A stretch of DNA of 64,000 nucleotides from Alistipes finegoldii DSM 17242. Lineage in GTDB: Bacteria; Bacteroidota; Bacteroidia; Bacteroidales; Rikenellaceae. The position numbers and the translations under genes were made by a program. The notes below the pieces were generated by a model. The model did no database searches, had not been told where the DNA came from, and worked only from the letters and a program-made list of their open reading frames with translations. Below, piece after piece: positions 43,792 through 52,812 of the stretch. Position 1 is the first letter of the stretch. Each line of letters begins with the position of its first letter. The DNA is taken from contig NC_018011.1 of NCBI RefSeq assembly GCF_000265365.1, forward strand, positions 2,118,501 to 2,182,500, written 5' to 3'.

Positions 43792-46110
43792 TTAGAGCGT
43801 GAATACCACCGACGACCAGGCGCCCATGAGCAGTTTCGACGAAGCGTCGCCGCGCTGAAGTTTCACTTCACCTGAGACGCCTACGGCCTTGTCCGGTTGG
43901 TCGGTAAGGGTCAGTATCTGCTCCTCCCGGCCGAAGTTGTGCACGACGAGCATCCGTTCGCCGTCCAGCTCGCGGTACCAGGCCGCGATGGATTGCTGCG
44001 AGGTGTTGCCGTCGTTGTAGACCGGGTGTTTGACCATCTTGCCCTGCGCCAGCACGGGGTAGGTGTTGCGCAGCCGGGCGAACGTGCGGTAGAGGTTGAG
44101 CAGCGAACCGTCGTCGTCGGCCTGTGCCTCGACCGAGATCGCCGGGGTCAGCATCTGCATGTCGATCTTGCCCGAGAGGCTTCCCGAAGCCAGTTCGTTG
44201 CCCGCCTTGTCCCACAGGATCGGGGTGCGGACATATTCGTCGCCGTTGGATTTGGTGCCCCAGTACCCGAGCTCTTCGCCCTGGTAAATGTAGGGTGCGC
44301 CCTGCGCCGTGAGCAGCACGGCGGCCGCCACCTTCATCTTTTCGGCGGACTGTCCCAGGTCGGAGCCCGTGCGATCCTCGTCGTGGTTCGAAAGTTTCGT
44401 GGCTTCGATATAATCGCTGCGGTACTGTGCGTAGAGGGGCTGCACGTCGAGGATGTCCTTGACGAAATAGCATCCGATGCCGTTTTGCAGCGCCCATTTG
44501 AGCTTGTACCAGAACGTGAATTCGAACAGCGCCGGCAGCCCCCGGTAATAGGGTGCCGCCTTGTCCGCTTCGTCGAGCATCTCGCCCACCATGTAGAAAT
44601 CGCCCTCTCCGCCGGCGGCCTTGTAGCTCTCGTTCATGCGGTCGTAGAATTTCTTGAGGAACGTGGGGTTCTCGTCGTTGTAGGCGTTGTGGTAGATGTG
44701 CTTCACGGCATCGAGGCGGAACCCGTCCACGCCCATGCGTACCCACTTGTCGGCCGCTTCGGTGACGGCCTTGAACGCCCCGGACTGCTCGGCCTCGGCG
44801 GCCTTGCCGTAGTTGAGGTCGGCGAATGCCGCCGTCCAGAAGTGCGAATGGTACATCGTCGGCAGCGAGAACTGCACGTTGGCCGGATCGGCCGAGCGGT
44901 TCGACATCAGGGTGAAGGGCTCCCCGAACCGGATGATCGTCCGGTTGTCGGGGGCGCCGTATTTGGTGCCTGCGGCCCACGACGTGGTCGAGGTGCGGAC
45001 GAGGAATCCCCAGTCGGAATCGAAGTCGAGCGTCAGTTCGTAACTGTTGCCGCCCCTGGCGTAGAAGCGTTTGCTCGTGCCGTTGCCGAAATAGAGGTAT
45101 TTGTCGTCCGCGCCGCCCTGCGTATTGTCCGCATCCGCGGCATCGGTCGTTTCGGTAACGGTCACCGTCGGGCTGTCGGCATTTGTCCAGTCGAGCACGA
45201 ACTTGAAGCGCCCGGCGGCACCCGCCCCCGTGTCGGTCGAGAACCATTGTCCGGCATCGTAGCCTGCGGCGCCTTCCGTGGCGATCTGGTCGATCCGCCC
45301 GGCCGCGATGTCGGCCTGCGGGTCTTCGGAGAAGATATAGCGGTCACGGTAAGGGCTCCCTTCGGACGCGGCGGCCGATTTGAACCACGGGTGGTCTTTG
45401 CCCGTATGGTTGAGCACGTAATCCAGGTAGACCCGGATGCCGCGGGCATGGGCCGCGTCGATGAATGCCCTCAGGTCGGCGTCCGACCCGAAGGCGGGGT
45501 TGACCGCCTCGTAGTCGAGCACGTCGTAACCGTGGTACGAAGCCGCCGGATGGATCGGTGAGAGCCACACGGCCGAGGCGCCGAGTGCGTCGATGTAGTC
45601 GAGCCGCCGGGTCAGCCCCGGCAGGTCGCCCACCTTGTCGCCGTTGCCGTCGGCAAAGCTGTATACCAGCAGCTGGTAGCTTATGTCGGCGCGTTTGCGG
45701 TTGTCCCACGCATCGGGCTGGGCGACGACCTGCTCGCCCTCGAAATCCTGGGAGGCATCGCCGCTCTGTGTCACGGTGACGACGACCGGATCGCAGCCCG
45801 GGGCGGTGAAGGTAAGCGTCGCGGAGCGTTTCGACGACTCGTTTGCGGTCGCCGTGACCGCGAACGACGTGGAGGTTTTGCCCGATGTGAGGGCCGGTGT
45901 GCACCATGCGGTATTGTCGCTCTGCGTCAGCGACCACGCGCCCGCATCGGTGCGCAGGTCGAGCAGCCGGCTGCCGCCTGCGGCTTCGAATTCTATCTCC
46001 GCGGGGGTCACGGAGAGCATACTGCCGCCGGTATCGCCGGTCTTGTCGTCGCTGCACGACACGGATACGGAAAGTACGAGTGCCAGCAGCAGGAAAAGAA
46101 ATTTTTTCAT
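43792..46110 (-). CDS. Surface GH13 amylase with BACON domain (SusG-like)
   Basis: The start at 46110 gives signal MKKFLFLLLALVLSVSVSCSDD (lipoprotein with acidic export-type tail); the longer frame was rejected. Residues about 30-120 form a BACON domain (LSVTPAEIEFEAAGGSRLLDLRTDAGAWSLTQSDNTAWCTP). The GH13 barrel follows: YLDYVLNHTGKDHPW, DGFRLDAVKHIYH (about 460), YMVGEMLDEADK (about 507), LSNHDEDRTGSDLG (about 575). A BACON stalk pushes the enzyme away from the membrane. It is the outer-surface amylase that opens starch for SusC/D. Confidence 0.87.
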   Translation of the reverse strand: MKKFLFLLLALVLSVSVSCSDDKTGDTGGSMLSVTPAEIEFEAAGGSRLLDLRTDAGAWSLTQSDNTAWCTPALTSGKTSTSFAVTATANESSKRSATLTFTAPGCDPVVVTVTQSGDASQDFEGEQVVAQPDAWDNRKRADISYQLLVYSFADGNGDKVGDLPGLTRRLDYIDALGASAVWLSPIHPAASYHGYDVLDYEAVNPAFGSDADLRAFIDAAHARGIRVYLDYVLNHTGKDHPWFKSAAASEGSPYRDRYIFSEDPQADIAAGRIDQIATEGAAGYDAGQWFSTDTGAGAAGRFKFVLDWTNADSPTVTVTETTDAADADNTQGGADDKYLYFGNGTSKRFYARGGNSYELTLDFDSDWGFLVRTSTTSWAAGTKYGAPDNRTIIRFGEPFTLMSNRSADPANVQFSLPTMYHSHFWTAAFADLNYGKAAEAEQSGAFKAVTEAADKWVRMGVDGFRLDAVKHIYHNAYNDENPTFLKKFYDRMNESYKAAGGEGDFYMVGEMLDEADKAAPYYRGLPALFEFTFWYKLKWALQNGIGCYFVKDILDVQPLYAQYRSDYIEATKLSNHDEDRTGSDLGQSAEKMKVAAAVLLTAQGAPYIYQGEELGYWGTKSNGDEYVRTPILWDKAGNELASGSLSGKIDMQMLTPAISVEAQADDDGSLLNLYRTFARLRNTYPVLAQGKMVKHPVYNDGNTSQQSIAAWYRELDGERMLVVHNFGREEQILTLTDQPDKAVGVSGEVKLQRGDASSKLLMGAWSSVVFTL

Positions 46111-46217
46111 AGCGGAATCTCGGTTAAAGTTCGTTTCGGGGCCTGCCGTCCGGTCAGGGGCGGCAGGCCAGAAACGGGACGGCAATCTCTGTGTGCCGTC
46201 CCGTGAAAGGGTGGCCG

Positions 46218-48032
46218 TTATTCGGCCTCTGCCGGGGTCTTGCCCTCGGACATGATGTATATCTGCGAATTCGCGAGGTCGAAATAGATGTCGTAGGTGC
46301 CGTCGAGCTGGACTTTCATGTTCTGCGAACCGCCGCTGGTGATGATGTCGACGGCCTTGTTGATGTCGACCGCACCGCCCGACGCCGTGCCGTAGTTCTT
46401 GGAGTCGTCCCAGGCGTTGTTGAAGCGGATCTTGAATTCGCTGGCGGTGGTCAGGACTACGCCTTTGCGAACGAGGTAGGCGCCCTCCTCGCTCATGGAG
46501 AAATCGCCCAGGTCACCCCATCCGGTGATGTTGCCGACCAGTCCCCATGTGTCGGCGACCAGCTCGGGCTTGGCGCCTGCGGCCATCACGTAGGCGCGTC
46601 CCGCCTCGGGCAGCAGCCAGTAGTCGTACGTGCCGGCTTCGGCGATCACGGCATTGACCTTGTCGGCGGAAACCTTGAAGGCCGAGCCGATCGTGCAGGT
46701 GTAGGGGCTGCTGCCGGCGAATGCGGCGTCGGCCCCGATCCACTGCGACTCGTCGCCGCTCTTGAAGAGGAATTCCGAGTTGGCGGCTACCTCGACCCCT
46801 GCGGCCTTGTAGGCCACGATGTTCGAGCTGGCGCTCTCCATGGCCGTCGGGCCCCAGTCGGGGGTTGCGACGGTCTGGCCGTGGATGTACCAGTCGGCCT
46901 TTTCCGGCCCCGGGTCGGGTTCTTCGCCGCCGCCCGTGCCGTAGTCGCCGGCATTGAGTTCGTAGGTGATCTCCGCAGAGTTGTTCAGGGTTGCGTATAC
47001 GCGGTAGTTGCCCGCCGTGGCCTTGATGTTGTCGCCGTTCTGCGAAAGGCGTCCGTCCGCCCCGCCGAAGTTTATCGCCCAGTCGTTGTCCGCACGGAAT
47101 TTGAATTCCCCGGCGGTCAGTGTGACGTCGACCCAGAAACGCTGTTTTTGGGTGTCGAAATTCATCTCCGTGTCGGTGTCCCAGCCGCCCGGAGTGGCAT
47201 CGCCGATAATACCCATCGAGTTGAACGACAGCTTATTGCTTAACGTTAATGTCGAACGGTCGAATACGAAGCGGTAGAAGCGCTTGGAATAGACCATGAT
47301 GTTTCCGGAACCGCCGCTGGAGATCAGCGTGATCGACGGGGCTTCCGTTTCCGGAGCCGCAGCATCACCGTCGGTGCCCCAGTTGCAGGCATCGTTCCAA
47401 CCGGCTTCGCCGCTCAGTTTGAAGCCGTTGGCGGCTTTTTCGCCCAAGTCAACGATAGCTTCGTAGGTGACCTCGTCGCCGGAGAAACAGAACAGTCCCT
47501 GTGCGTTGTCGAAATTCCAGCCGCAGTAATCGCCGATTACCCAGACCTGGGGATAGGTACGCTCGGCCGTCGTCACGGTCATGCGGACGGTGGCGGGGGC
47601 GGAGTAGAATTTTTCGAAGTCGGTGCCGATCGTGGCGCTGATGTAGAAATCCACGTCCGTAGGTTCGCCCGAGGGAACCCCCAGGCCGCCGTCTTCCACG
47701 GACAGCGCAAGGATGTTGTTGAGGCTTTCATAGGTCTGTTCCGACGAGGTGCCGTTCATTCCCGTGAAGAGCACCAGTTTCGCACCGTCGTTGTACGAGG
47801 CTTCGATCGAGTAGTTGATCTGGGTGCGGACGCCGAAGTCGGCGGCGTCCCAGGTGAAGGTCTGCGTCGAGCCCATGTTGTCGGGCGTAATGACGATCTC
47901 CCCGGGCAGCGCATGCAGCACGGGCGCCACGACCTTGTCGGGGTCGTAGGCCTTTACCTCGTCGAGCTTTTGGCAGGCGGAGAGGAGCCCCGTCGCAGCC
48001 GCCAGCATCATCGCATATCGTGTAATTTTCAT
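46218..48032 (-). CDS. SusE/SusF-type starch-binding lipoprotein
   Basis: 604 residues with signal KITRYAMMLAAATGLLSA-C. The N-terminal part is a SusE-like Ig domain (VLHALPGEIVITPDNMGSTQTFTWDAADF; NYSIEASYNDGAKLVLFTGMNG). Several CBM58-like repeats follow, each with a WVIGDYCGWNFDNAQGL / MGIIGDATPGGWDTDTEM / WGLVGNITGWGDLGDF type start and a phospho-free aromatic pair. Such modules bind starch helices at the surface. Its length suggests SusE and SusF functions merged in one protein; no second SusF gene is present. Confidence 0.8.
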   Translation of the reverse strand: MKITRYAMMLAAATGLLSACQKLDEVKAYDPDKVVAPVLHALPGEIVITPDNMGSTQTFTWDAADFGVRTQINYSIEASYNDGAKLVLFTGMNGTSSEQTYESLNNILALSVEDGGLGVPSGEPTDVDFYISATIGTDFEKFYSAPATVRMTVTTAERTYPQVWVIGDYCGWNFDNAQGLFCFSGDEVTYEAIVDLGEKAANGFKLSGEAGWNDACNWGTDGDAAAPETEAPSITLISSGGSGNIMVYSKRFYRFVFDRSTLTLSNKLSFNSMGIIGDATPGGWDTDTEMNFDTQKQRFWVDVTLTAGEFKFRADNDWAINFGGADGRLSQNGDNIKATAGNYRVYATLNNSAEITYELNAGDYGTGGGEEPDPGPEKADWYIHGQTVATPDWGPTAMESASSNIVAYKAAGVEVAANSEFLFKSGDESQWIGADAAFAGSSPYTCTIGSAFKVSADKVNAVIAEAGTYDYWLLPEAGRAYVMAAGAKPELVADTWGLVGNITGWGDLGDFSMSEEGAYLVRKGVVLTTASEFKIRFNNAWDDSKNYGTASGGAVDINKAVDIITSGGSQNMKVQLDGTYDIYFDLANSQIYIMSEGKTPAEAE

Positions 48033-48055
48033 AGTCGTACGATTTTTAGGGTTGG

Positions 48056-49714
48056 TTATTTATCGGTTGCGTTTCCGTAGCCGGGATTCTGGTGCAGTTC
48101 GGGGTTGGAAGCGAGCTCCGACGAAGGGATGGCAAAGATTTTCATGTAATCATCGAACCCCTGTCCGGTGAAGGTGCCGCCCTTGTATGTCCAGAGGAAC
48201 GACGGGGTGGTGAACTTGCCGTAGCGGATCAGGTCGGTGCGGCGGTGCCCCTCCCACATCAGCTCGCGGGCACGCTCCTCGAGCAGGTAGTCGGCCGTGA
48301 CCGACGAGGGGGCCGATACCCCGGCGCGGTCGGTCAGCTCCTTGAGCTTCGGCAGCGCGGTGTTGGCCTGTCCCAGGTTCATGCAGGCCTCGGCGTAGAT
48401 CAGGTAGATCTCGCCCAGGCGGATCATCGGGAAGTCGATGTCGCTGTATGCCTTCGATGCAGCCGTGGCAAGGAATTCGTCGTTGGTCATGTCGTGGGGG
48501 ATATTGTTGAACTTGAGGCAAGTCCACCCGTTGAGGAAGACATAGAGCGCATCGTTCATCGACTCCTGGCGGCCTTTGATGTAGAACATTCCGCCGCGTT
48601 TGTCGTTGACCGTATATTCGCCCGTGGTGTAGTCCGCGTTGCGGGCGTTGAAATATTTCTGTACGTATTCGTAGGGTACGCGGATGCCGGCCCAGCCGTT
48701 GTTCACGCCGTTGATCTTCTGTTCGGCCGTCACGTCGGTGGCGGCGATGGCTGCCAGCGTCAGGTACGACGTGCCGCCGTAGGACTGCGTCTGCTCGGCG
48801 TCGTATGCCACGCCGAAGATGATCTCCTTCAGGGCGTCGGCGTTCTCGCCGTTGTCGCCGCGGAAGAGGTCGGAATACTCCGGGCAGAGCGAGTAGCCCA
48901 TGCCGAAGATCGCTTCGCAGGCGGATTTGGCCTCCGTCCACATCGGGGTGCCGGCATAAACCTCGGCATTGAGGTACATGCGGGCCAGCAGGCCGTTGAC
49001 CGCACCCTTGTCGGCACGCGGGTAGTTCGAGCGTGCGGCAGGCATCGCGCTTTCGTCCGAAGCCAGGTCGGTCAGCTCCGAGATGCAGTAGTCAAAGACA
49101 TCCTTGCGCGAGGCCTGTTTGGGGTTCACACCGCCGCCGAAGGGCGAGGTCTCGGTCGTAAACGGCACGTCGCCGAACACGTCGAGGGCGATCCAGTAGA
49201 AATAGGCGCGCAGGAAACGGGCCTCGGCACGGAAGCTCTGGATCCTGGCGGCCAGTTCGCTGCTCACGCCGCGGTCGGAGAGTTTGTCCGAGGCGGTCTG
49301 GCGCAGGTACTCGTTCACGTAGGCGATGCCCTGCAACGTACGTACGTAGACGGCGTAGGTCGCGTCGTTGTCGGCGTCGGACCACGTGTCGGTATTCATG
49401 GCGCGAACCCAGGCGTCGTTCTCCCAGGCGCATTTGCAGGCGTCGGCCGTAACCTCCTGGATCGTCCAGAATGCGCGGATGAGCTCCGAGGCGCCGCCGT
49501 CGCTGACCTGCAGGTCGGTGGTGTCGTTCGAGACGAAATTGAAATAGAGTTTGGTGAGCCCGGCCAGGTAGCCGTTCTCGTCTTTCCCGTAGACGGTCTC
49601 CGAGGTCGAGTCGGACGGGTTGAGGGGCAGGGTGTCGAGATCCCCGATGCACGAAGTGAGCAGCATCGTTGCGCCTGCCGCCGCCAAGGCGAAATGTTTT
49701 ATGTCGATTTTCAT
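48056..49714 (-). CDS. susD: SusD/RagB-family starch-binding lipoprotein
   Basis: 552 residues with lipoprotein signal (KIDIKHFALAAAGATMLLTS-C). SusD/RagB features: LNPSDSTSETVYGKDE near the N-terminus, RFLRAYFYWIALDVFGDVPFTTE, NYPRADKGAVNGLLARMYLNAEVY and the C-terminal LLEERARELMWEGHRRTDLIRYGKF. It closes the SusC channel like a lid and binds sugar. It sits immediately after the SusC gene (13 bases), the invariant C-D order. Confidence 0.93.
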   Translation of the reverse strand: MKIDIKHFALAAAGATMLLTSCIGDLDTLPLNPSDSTSETVYGKDENGYLAGLTKLYFNFVSNDTTDLQVSDGGASELIRAFWTIQEVTADACKCAWENDAWVRAMNTDTWSDADNDATYAVYVRTLQGIAYVNEYLRQTASDKLSDRGVSSELAARIQSFRAEARFLRAYFYWIALDVFGDVPFTTETSPFGGGVNPKQASRKDVFDYCISELTDLASDESAMPAARSNYPRADKGAVNGLLARMYLNAEVYAGTPMWTEAKSACEAIFGMGYSLCPEYSDLFRGDNGENADALKEIIFGVAYDAEQTQSYGGTSYLTLAAIAATDVTAEQKINGVNNGWAGIRVPYEYVQKYFNARNADYTTGEYTVNDKRGGMFYIKGRQESMNDALYVFLNGWTCLKFNNIPHDMTNDEFLATAASKAYSDIDFPMIRLGEIYLIYAEACMNLGQANTALPKLKELTDRAGVSAPSSVTADYLLEERARELMWEGHRRTDLIRYGKFTTPSFLWTYKGGTFTGQGFDDYMKIFAIPSSELASNPELHQNPGYGNATDK

Positions 49715-49727
49715 GGTTCGTTCGTTT

Positions 49728-52700
49728 TTAGAAGTTTACATTCAGACGCAGCGAATAGGTGCGCGGGCGCGGCCAGATCGAGCCGTCGATGCCGTTGACG
49801 CCCGGTATTTCGGGGTCTACGCCGCTGTAATCGGTGATGACGAATACGTTCTGCACGCCGAAGGCGACGCGCATCGAGCCCTTCCAGTTGCCAATCTTGT
49901 TGAACGTGTACCCGAGGTTGATGTCGTCCATGCGGAAGAACGAAGCGTTTTCGAGGAACATGTCCGAATACCACTGCTCGCCGCTGTTGGCCTTCGTAAA
50001 GCCGGTCTTCTTGACCAGCCGTGCGAAGTTGGGCAGGTTGCCGGCGTTGATGTCGATGTTGGACGTCGAGTTGGCCGAGGCGAAGTCGTTGAAGACCCAG
50101 TTGCCCGCCGAACCGTGGCCGTTGAAGCCGAAGTCCCAGTTCTTGTAGCTCAGCTTGAGGCTGATGCCGTAGAAGAAGTCGGGGTTGGGGCTCTTGTCGG
50201 TCATGTAACGGTCGCCCTGGTCGATCTGGCCGTTCTTGTTGCGATCCACCAATGCGTTCTGGATCGGCTTGCCGTCCTGGTCGTAAACCTGCTGGAAGCA
50301 GTAGTAGGTGTAGGGTGCATAACCCACCATGTGGCGCTGGAGCAGGTTGCCCGTACCCTTGGTGATGCTGCTCACCTGGATGGCGTAGTCGGGGTCGTCG
50401 GTGTTGTTGAGCTTGGTGAACTCGGTGTGCTGGAACGTGCCGTTGAAGCCGACCGTGAGGTTCCAGTCCTTGGTCTGCACGGGGATGAAATTCAGGTTGA
50501 ACTCCACGCCCTTGTTCTCCATCGAGCCGATGTTGGTGAGCACCGTGTTGCCGAAGTTCGAGCCCATGGGGGTGATGACGTTGTTCAGGAGGTCGTCCGT
50601 CTGACGCAGGTACCAGTCGACGCTGCCGTTGATGCGCCCGCCGAGGAACCCGAAGTCGAGGCCGACGTTGTAGGTCGTCGTGGTCTCCCATTTGATGTTG
50701 GGGTCGTAGGCGCCCGGCGTGAGGTAGAACATGTGCCCGGCGCTGCCCATGTAATAGGTCTTATAGACGTCGGTCGACATGTAGTAACGCGCCAGGTAGG
50801 GATAATTGGAGCCGATCTCCTGCTGCCCGGTCTGCCCCACGCTGACGCGCAGCTTGAGGGCCGAGACGGCACGCGAATCCTTCAGGAAATTCTCCTCGGC
50901 GATGTTCCACGCAAAGGCGCCCGAAGGGAAGAGGCCCCAGCGGGTATCCTTCGAGAAACGCGATGAGGCGTCGTCACGCAGTGTGAAGGAGAAGAGGTAT
51001 TTCGAGGCGATCGAATAGTTCAGGCGTCCGTAGAACGAGAGCAGATAATTCTCCTGGCGGTTGAACGGGTAGCGCGAATCCTCGCCCTTCTGCTCGTGCG
51101 TCTCGTTGAAATAGGATACCGAGTGGTCGGAGCTGTAGAAATGCTGCCACGAATAACCGGCCATCACGTCGAGGTGGTGGATGCCCCACTCCTTATTGAA
51201 GTTGGCGTAGAATTCGAGCAGCTGGTTGCGGCGGAAGTTCGTCGTCCACGAATACTGTCCCCAGCCGCGGGCCTCGGTGTCGGTGTATGCCTGGAACGAG
51301 CCGGGGTTCACGCCGTCGTAGGTCTTGGCGCTCGATACGTCGAGGCCGAGGTTGAGGTTGAAGCGCAGCGCCTCGAAGCCGTGAACCTTATAGTCGATCT
51401 GGGCGTTGCCGATGAAACGCTTGGCACGCGCCGTATTGTCGCGGTCGTAGAGCTGCGAGAGCGGGCCTGCGCCCAGCAGGGTGTTGGGCGTGAAGTCCTC
51501 GCCGCGGCCCGATCCGTAGTTCCAGTATCCGTTGGTGGTCGTGTAGTCGATCGAACCGTCGTCGTTGCGGAAATAGGGGTCGATCGTGGGGTTGAAGAAG
51601 GCCGCCGAACCCACCACGCCGCCCGAGGCGTAGCGCTGCGACGTGATGACGCCCTTGGCGTTGAGGTTGACCGTGAGGTGCTTGTCGAAGAAGTTGGGCG
51701 AGAGGCTCAGGTCGAGCGTCCCGCGTTCGTATTTCGATGTTTCGAGCGTACCCTGCTGGTTGGTGTAGCCCACCGATGCGCGGTAGGGCATCCTATCGTT
51801 GATGTTGCCGATCAGGCTGACGTTGTGGTCATGCGAAATGGCGGTGCGGAAGACCAAGTCCTGCCAGTTGGTGTTCTTGTCGCCGAGCATCGACTGCACC
51901 TTGTCGCCCGTGGTCGTACCTGCGGGGTATACCTGGTCGATGTAGGTGCGGAACTCGCCGGGCGACATCACGGGCAGCTCGTCGGAGTTGGTCTGGACGC
52001 TCACGCTGCCGCTGTACGATACGCGGGGCGTGTTGCCGCGCCCCTTCTTGGTGGTGACGAGGATGACGCCGTTCGAGGCGCGCGAACCGTAGATGGCCGC
52101 CGCCGAAGCGTCCTTGAGCACGGTGAAGGATTCGATGTCGTTGGGGTTGATCGTCTCCAGCGGGTTGGCCATACCCTTGCCGCCGTCGACTGCGATGGGC
52201 ACCCCGTCGATCACGATCAGCGGGTCGTTCGAGGCGTTGAGCGAAGCCGCACCGCGCACGCGGATGGTGGCGCTCGATCCGGGGCCTCCGTCGCCGGGGA
52301 TGATATGCACGCCCGGAACCTTACCCTTGAGCATGTCCTGTGTGGAGACCACGGCGCCGCGGTTGAACTCTTCGGCCTTGATCGCCACGACCGAACCGGT
52401 CATGTCGTTCTTCTTGACCGTACCGTAGCCGATCACCACCACGTCGTCGATACCCATGGCATCCTCTTCGAGCGTGAGGTGCGCCAGCAGCGACGAACTG
52501 GCCACCAGGCTGACGGTCTTGTAACCGACATAGCTGACCTCGATGACCGACTCGGGGCCGGCGGCGCGGATGGCATAGTCGCCGTCGATGCCCGTCGAGA
52601 CACCGTTGGTCGTGCCCTTTTCGACGACGGTAGCGCCCAGGATCGGCATCCCGGACTTGTCGACAACTACGCCTTTTACCTCATAACCAGCGTTTTGCGC

Positions 52701-52769
52701 CAGCGTGAGGGGGGGGGTAAATTGACATATGAGCAAGATACCCGCACACATAGTTAAAAATCGTTTCAT
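49728..52769 (-). CDS. susC: SusC/RagA-family TonB-dependent transporter
   Basis: The start at 52769 gives MKRFLTMCAGILLICQFTPPLTLAQ, a signal peptide whose codons include nine C in a row (G9 at 52709-52717 on the plus strand); the count is in frame here. A carboxypeptidase-like domain (VKGVVVDKSGMPILGATVVEKGTTNGVSTGIDGDYAI) follows. Then comes the plug (DVVVIGYGTVKKNDMTGSVV, AIYGSRASNGVILVTTKKG), and a barrel ending in YSLRLNVNF. It imports maltooligosaccharides across the outer membrane with SusD. Confidence 0.92.
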   Translation of the reverse strand: MKRFLTMCAGILLICQFTPPLTLAQNAGYEVKGVVVDKSGMPILGATVVEKGTTNGVSTGIDGDYAIRAAGPESVIEVSYVGYKTVSLVASSSLLAHLTLEEDAMGIDDVVVIGYGTVKKNDMTGSVVAIKAEEFNRGAVVSTQDMLKGKVPGVHIIPGDGGPGSSATIRVRGAASLNASNDPLIVIDGVPIAVDGGKGMANPLETINPNDIESFTVLKDASAAAIYGSRASNGVILVTTKKGRGNTPRVSYSGSVSVQTNSDELPVMSPGEFRTYIDQVYPAGTTTGDKVQSMLGDKNTNWQDLVFRTAISHDHNVSLIGNINDRMPYRASVGYTNQQGTLETSKYERGTLDLSLSPNFFDKHLTVNLNAKGVITSQRYASGGVVGSAAFFNPTIDPYFRNDDGSIDYTTTNGYWNYGSGRGEDFTPNTLLGAGPLSQLYDRDNTARAKRFIGNAQIDYKVHGFEALRFNLNLGLDVSSAKTYDGVNPGSFQAYTDTEARGWGQYSWTTNFRRNQLLEFYANFNKEWGIHHLDVMAGYSWQHFYSSDHSVSYFNETHEQKGEDSRYPFNRQENYLLSFYGRLNYSIASKYLFSFTLRDDASSRFSKDTRWGLFPSGAFAWNIAEENFLKDSRAVSALKLRVSVGQTGQQEIGSNYPYLARYYMSTDVYKTYYMGSAGHMFYLTPGAYDPNIKWETTTTYNVGLDFGFLGGRINGSVDWYLRQTDDLLNNVITPMGSNFGNTVLTNIGSMENKGVEFNLNFIPVQTKDWNLTVGFNGTFQHTEFTKLNNTDDPDYAIQVSSITKGTGNLLQRHMVGYAPYTYYCFQQVYDQDGKPIQNALVDRNKNGQIDQGDRYMTDKSPNPDFFYGISLKLSYKNWDFGFNGHGSAGNWVFNDFASANSTSNIDINAGNLPNFARLVKKTGFTKANSGEQWYSDMFLENASFFRMDDINLGYTFNKIGNWKGSMRVAFGVQNVFVITDYSGVDPEIPGVNGIDGSIWPRPRTYSLRLNVNF

Positions 52770-52812
52770 AAGAATTTTGGTTAGTTTATAAGTTGATTTT
52801 ATGGATTGTAGG

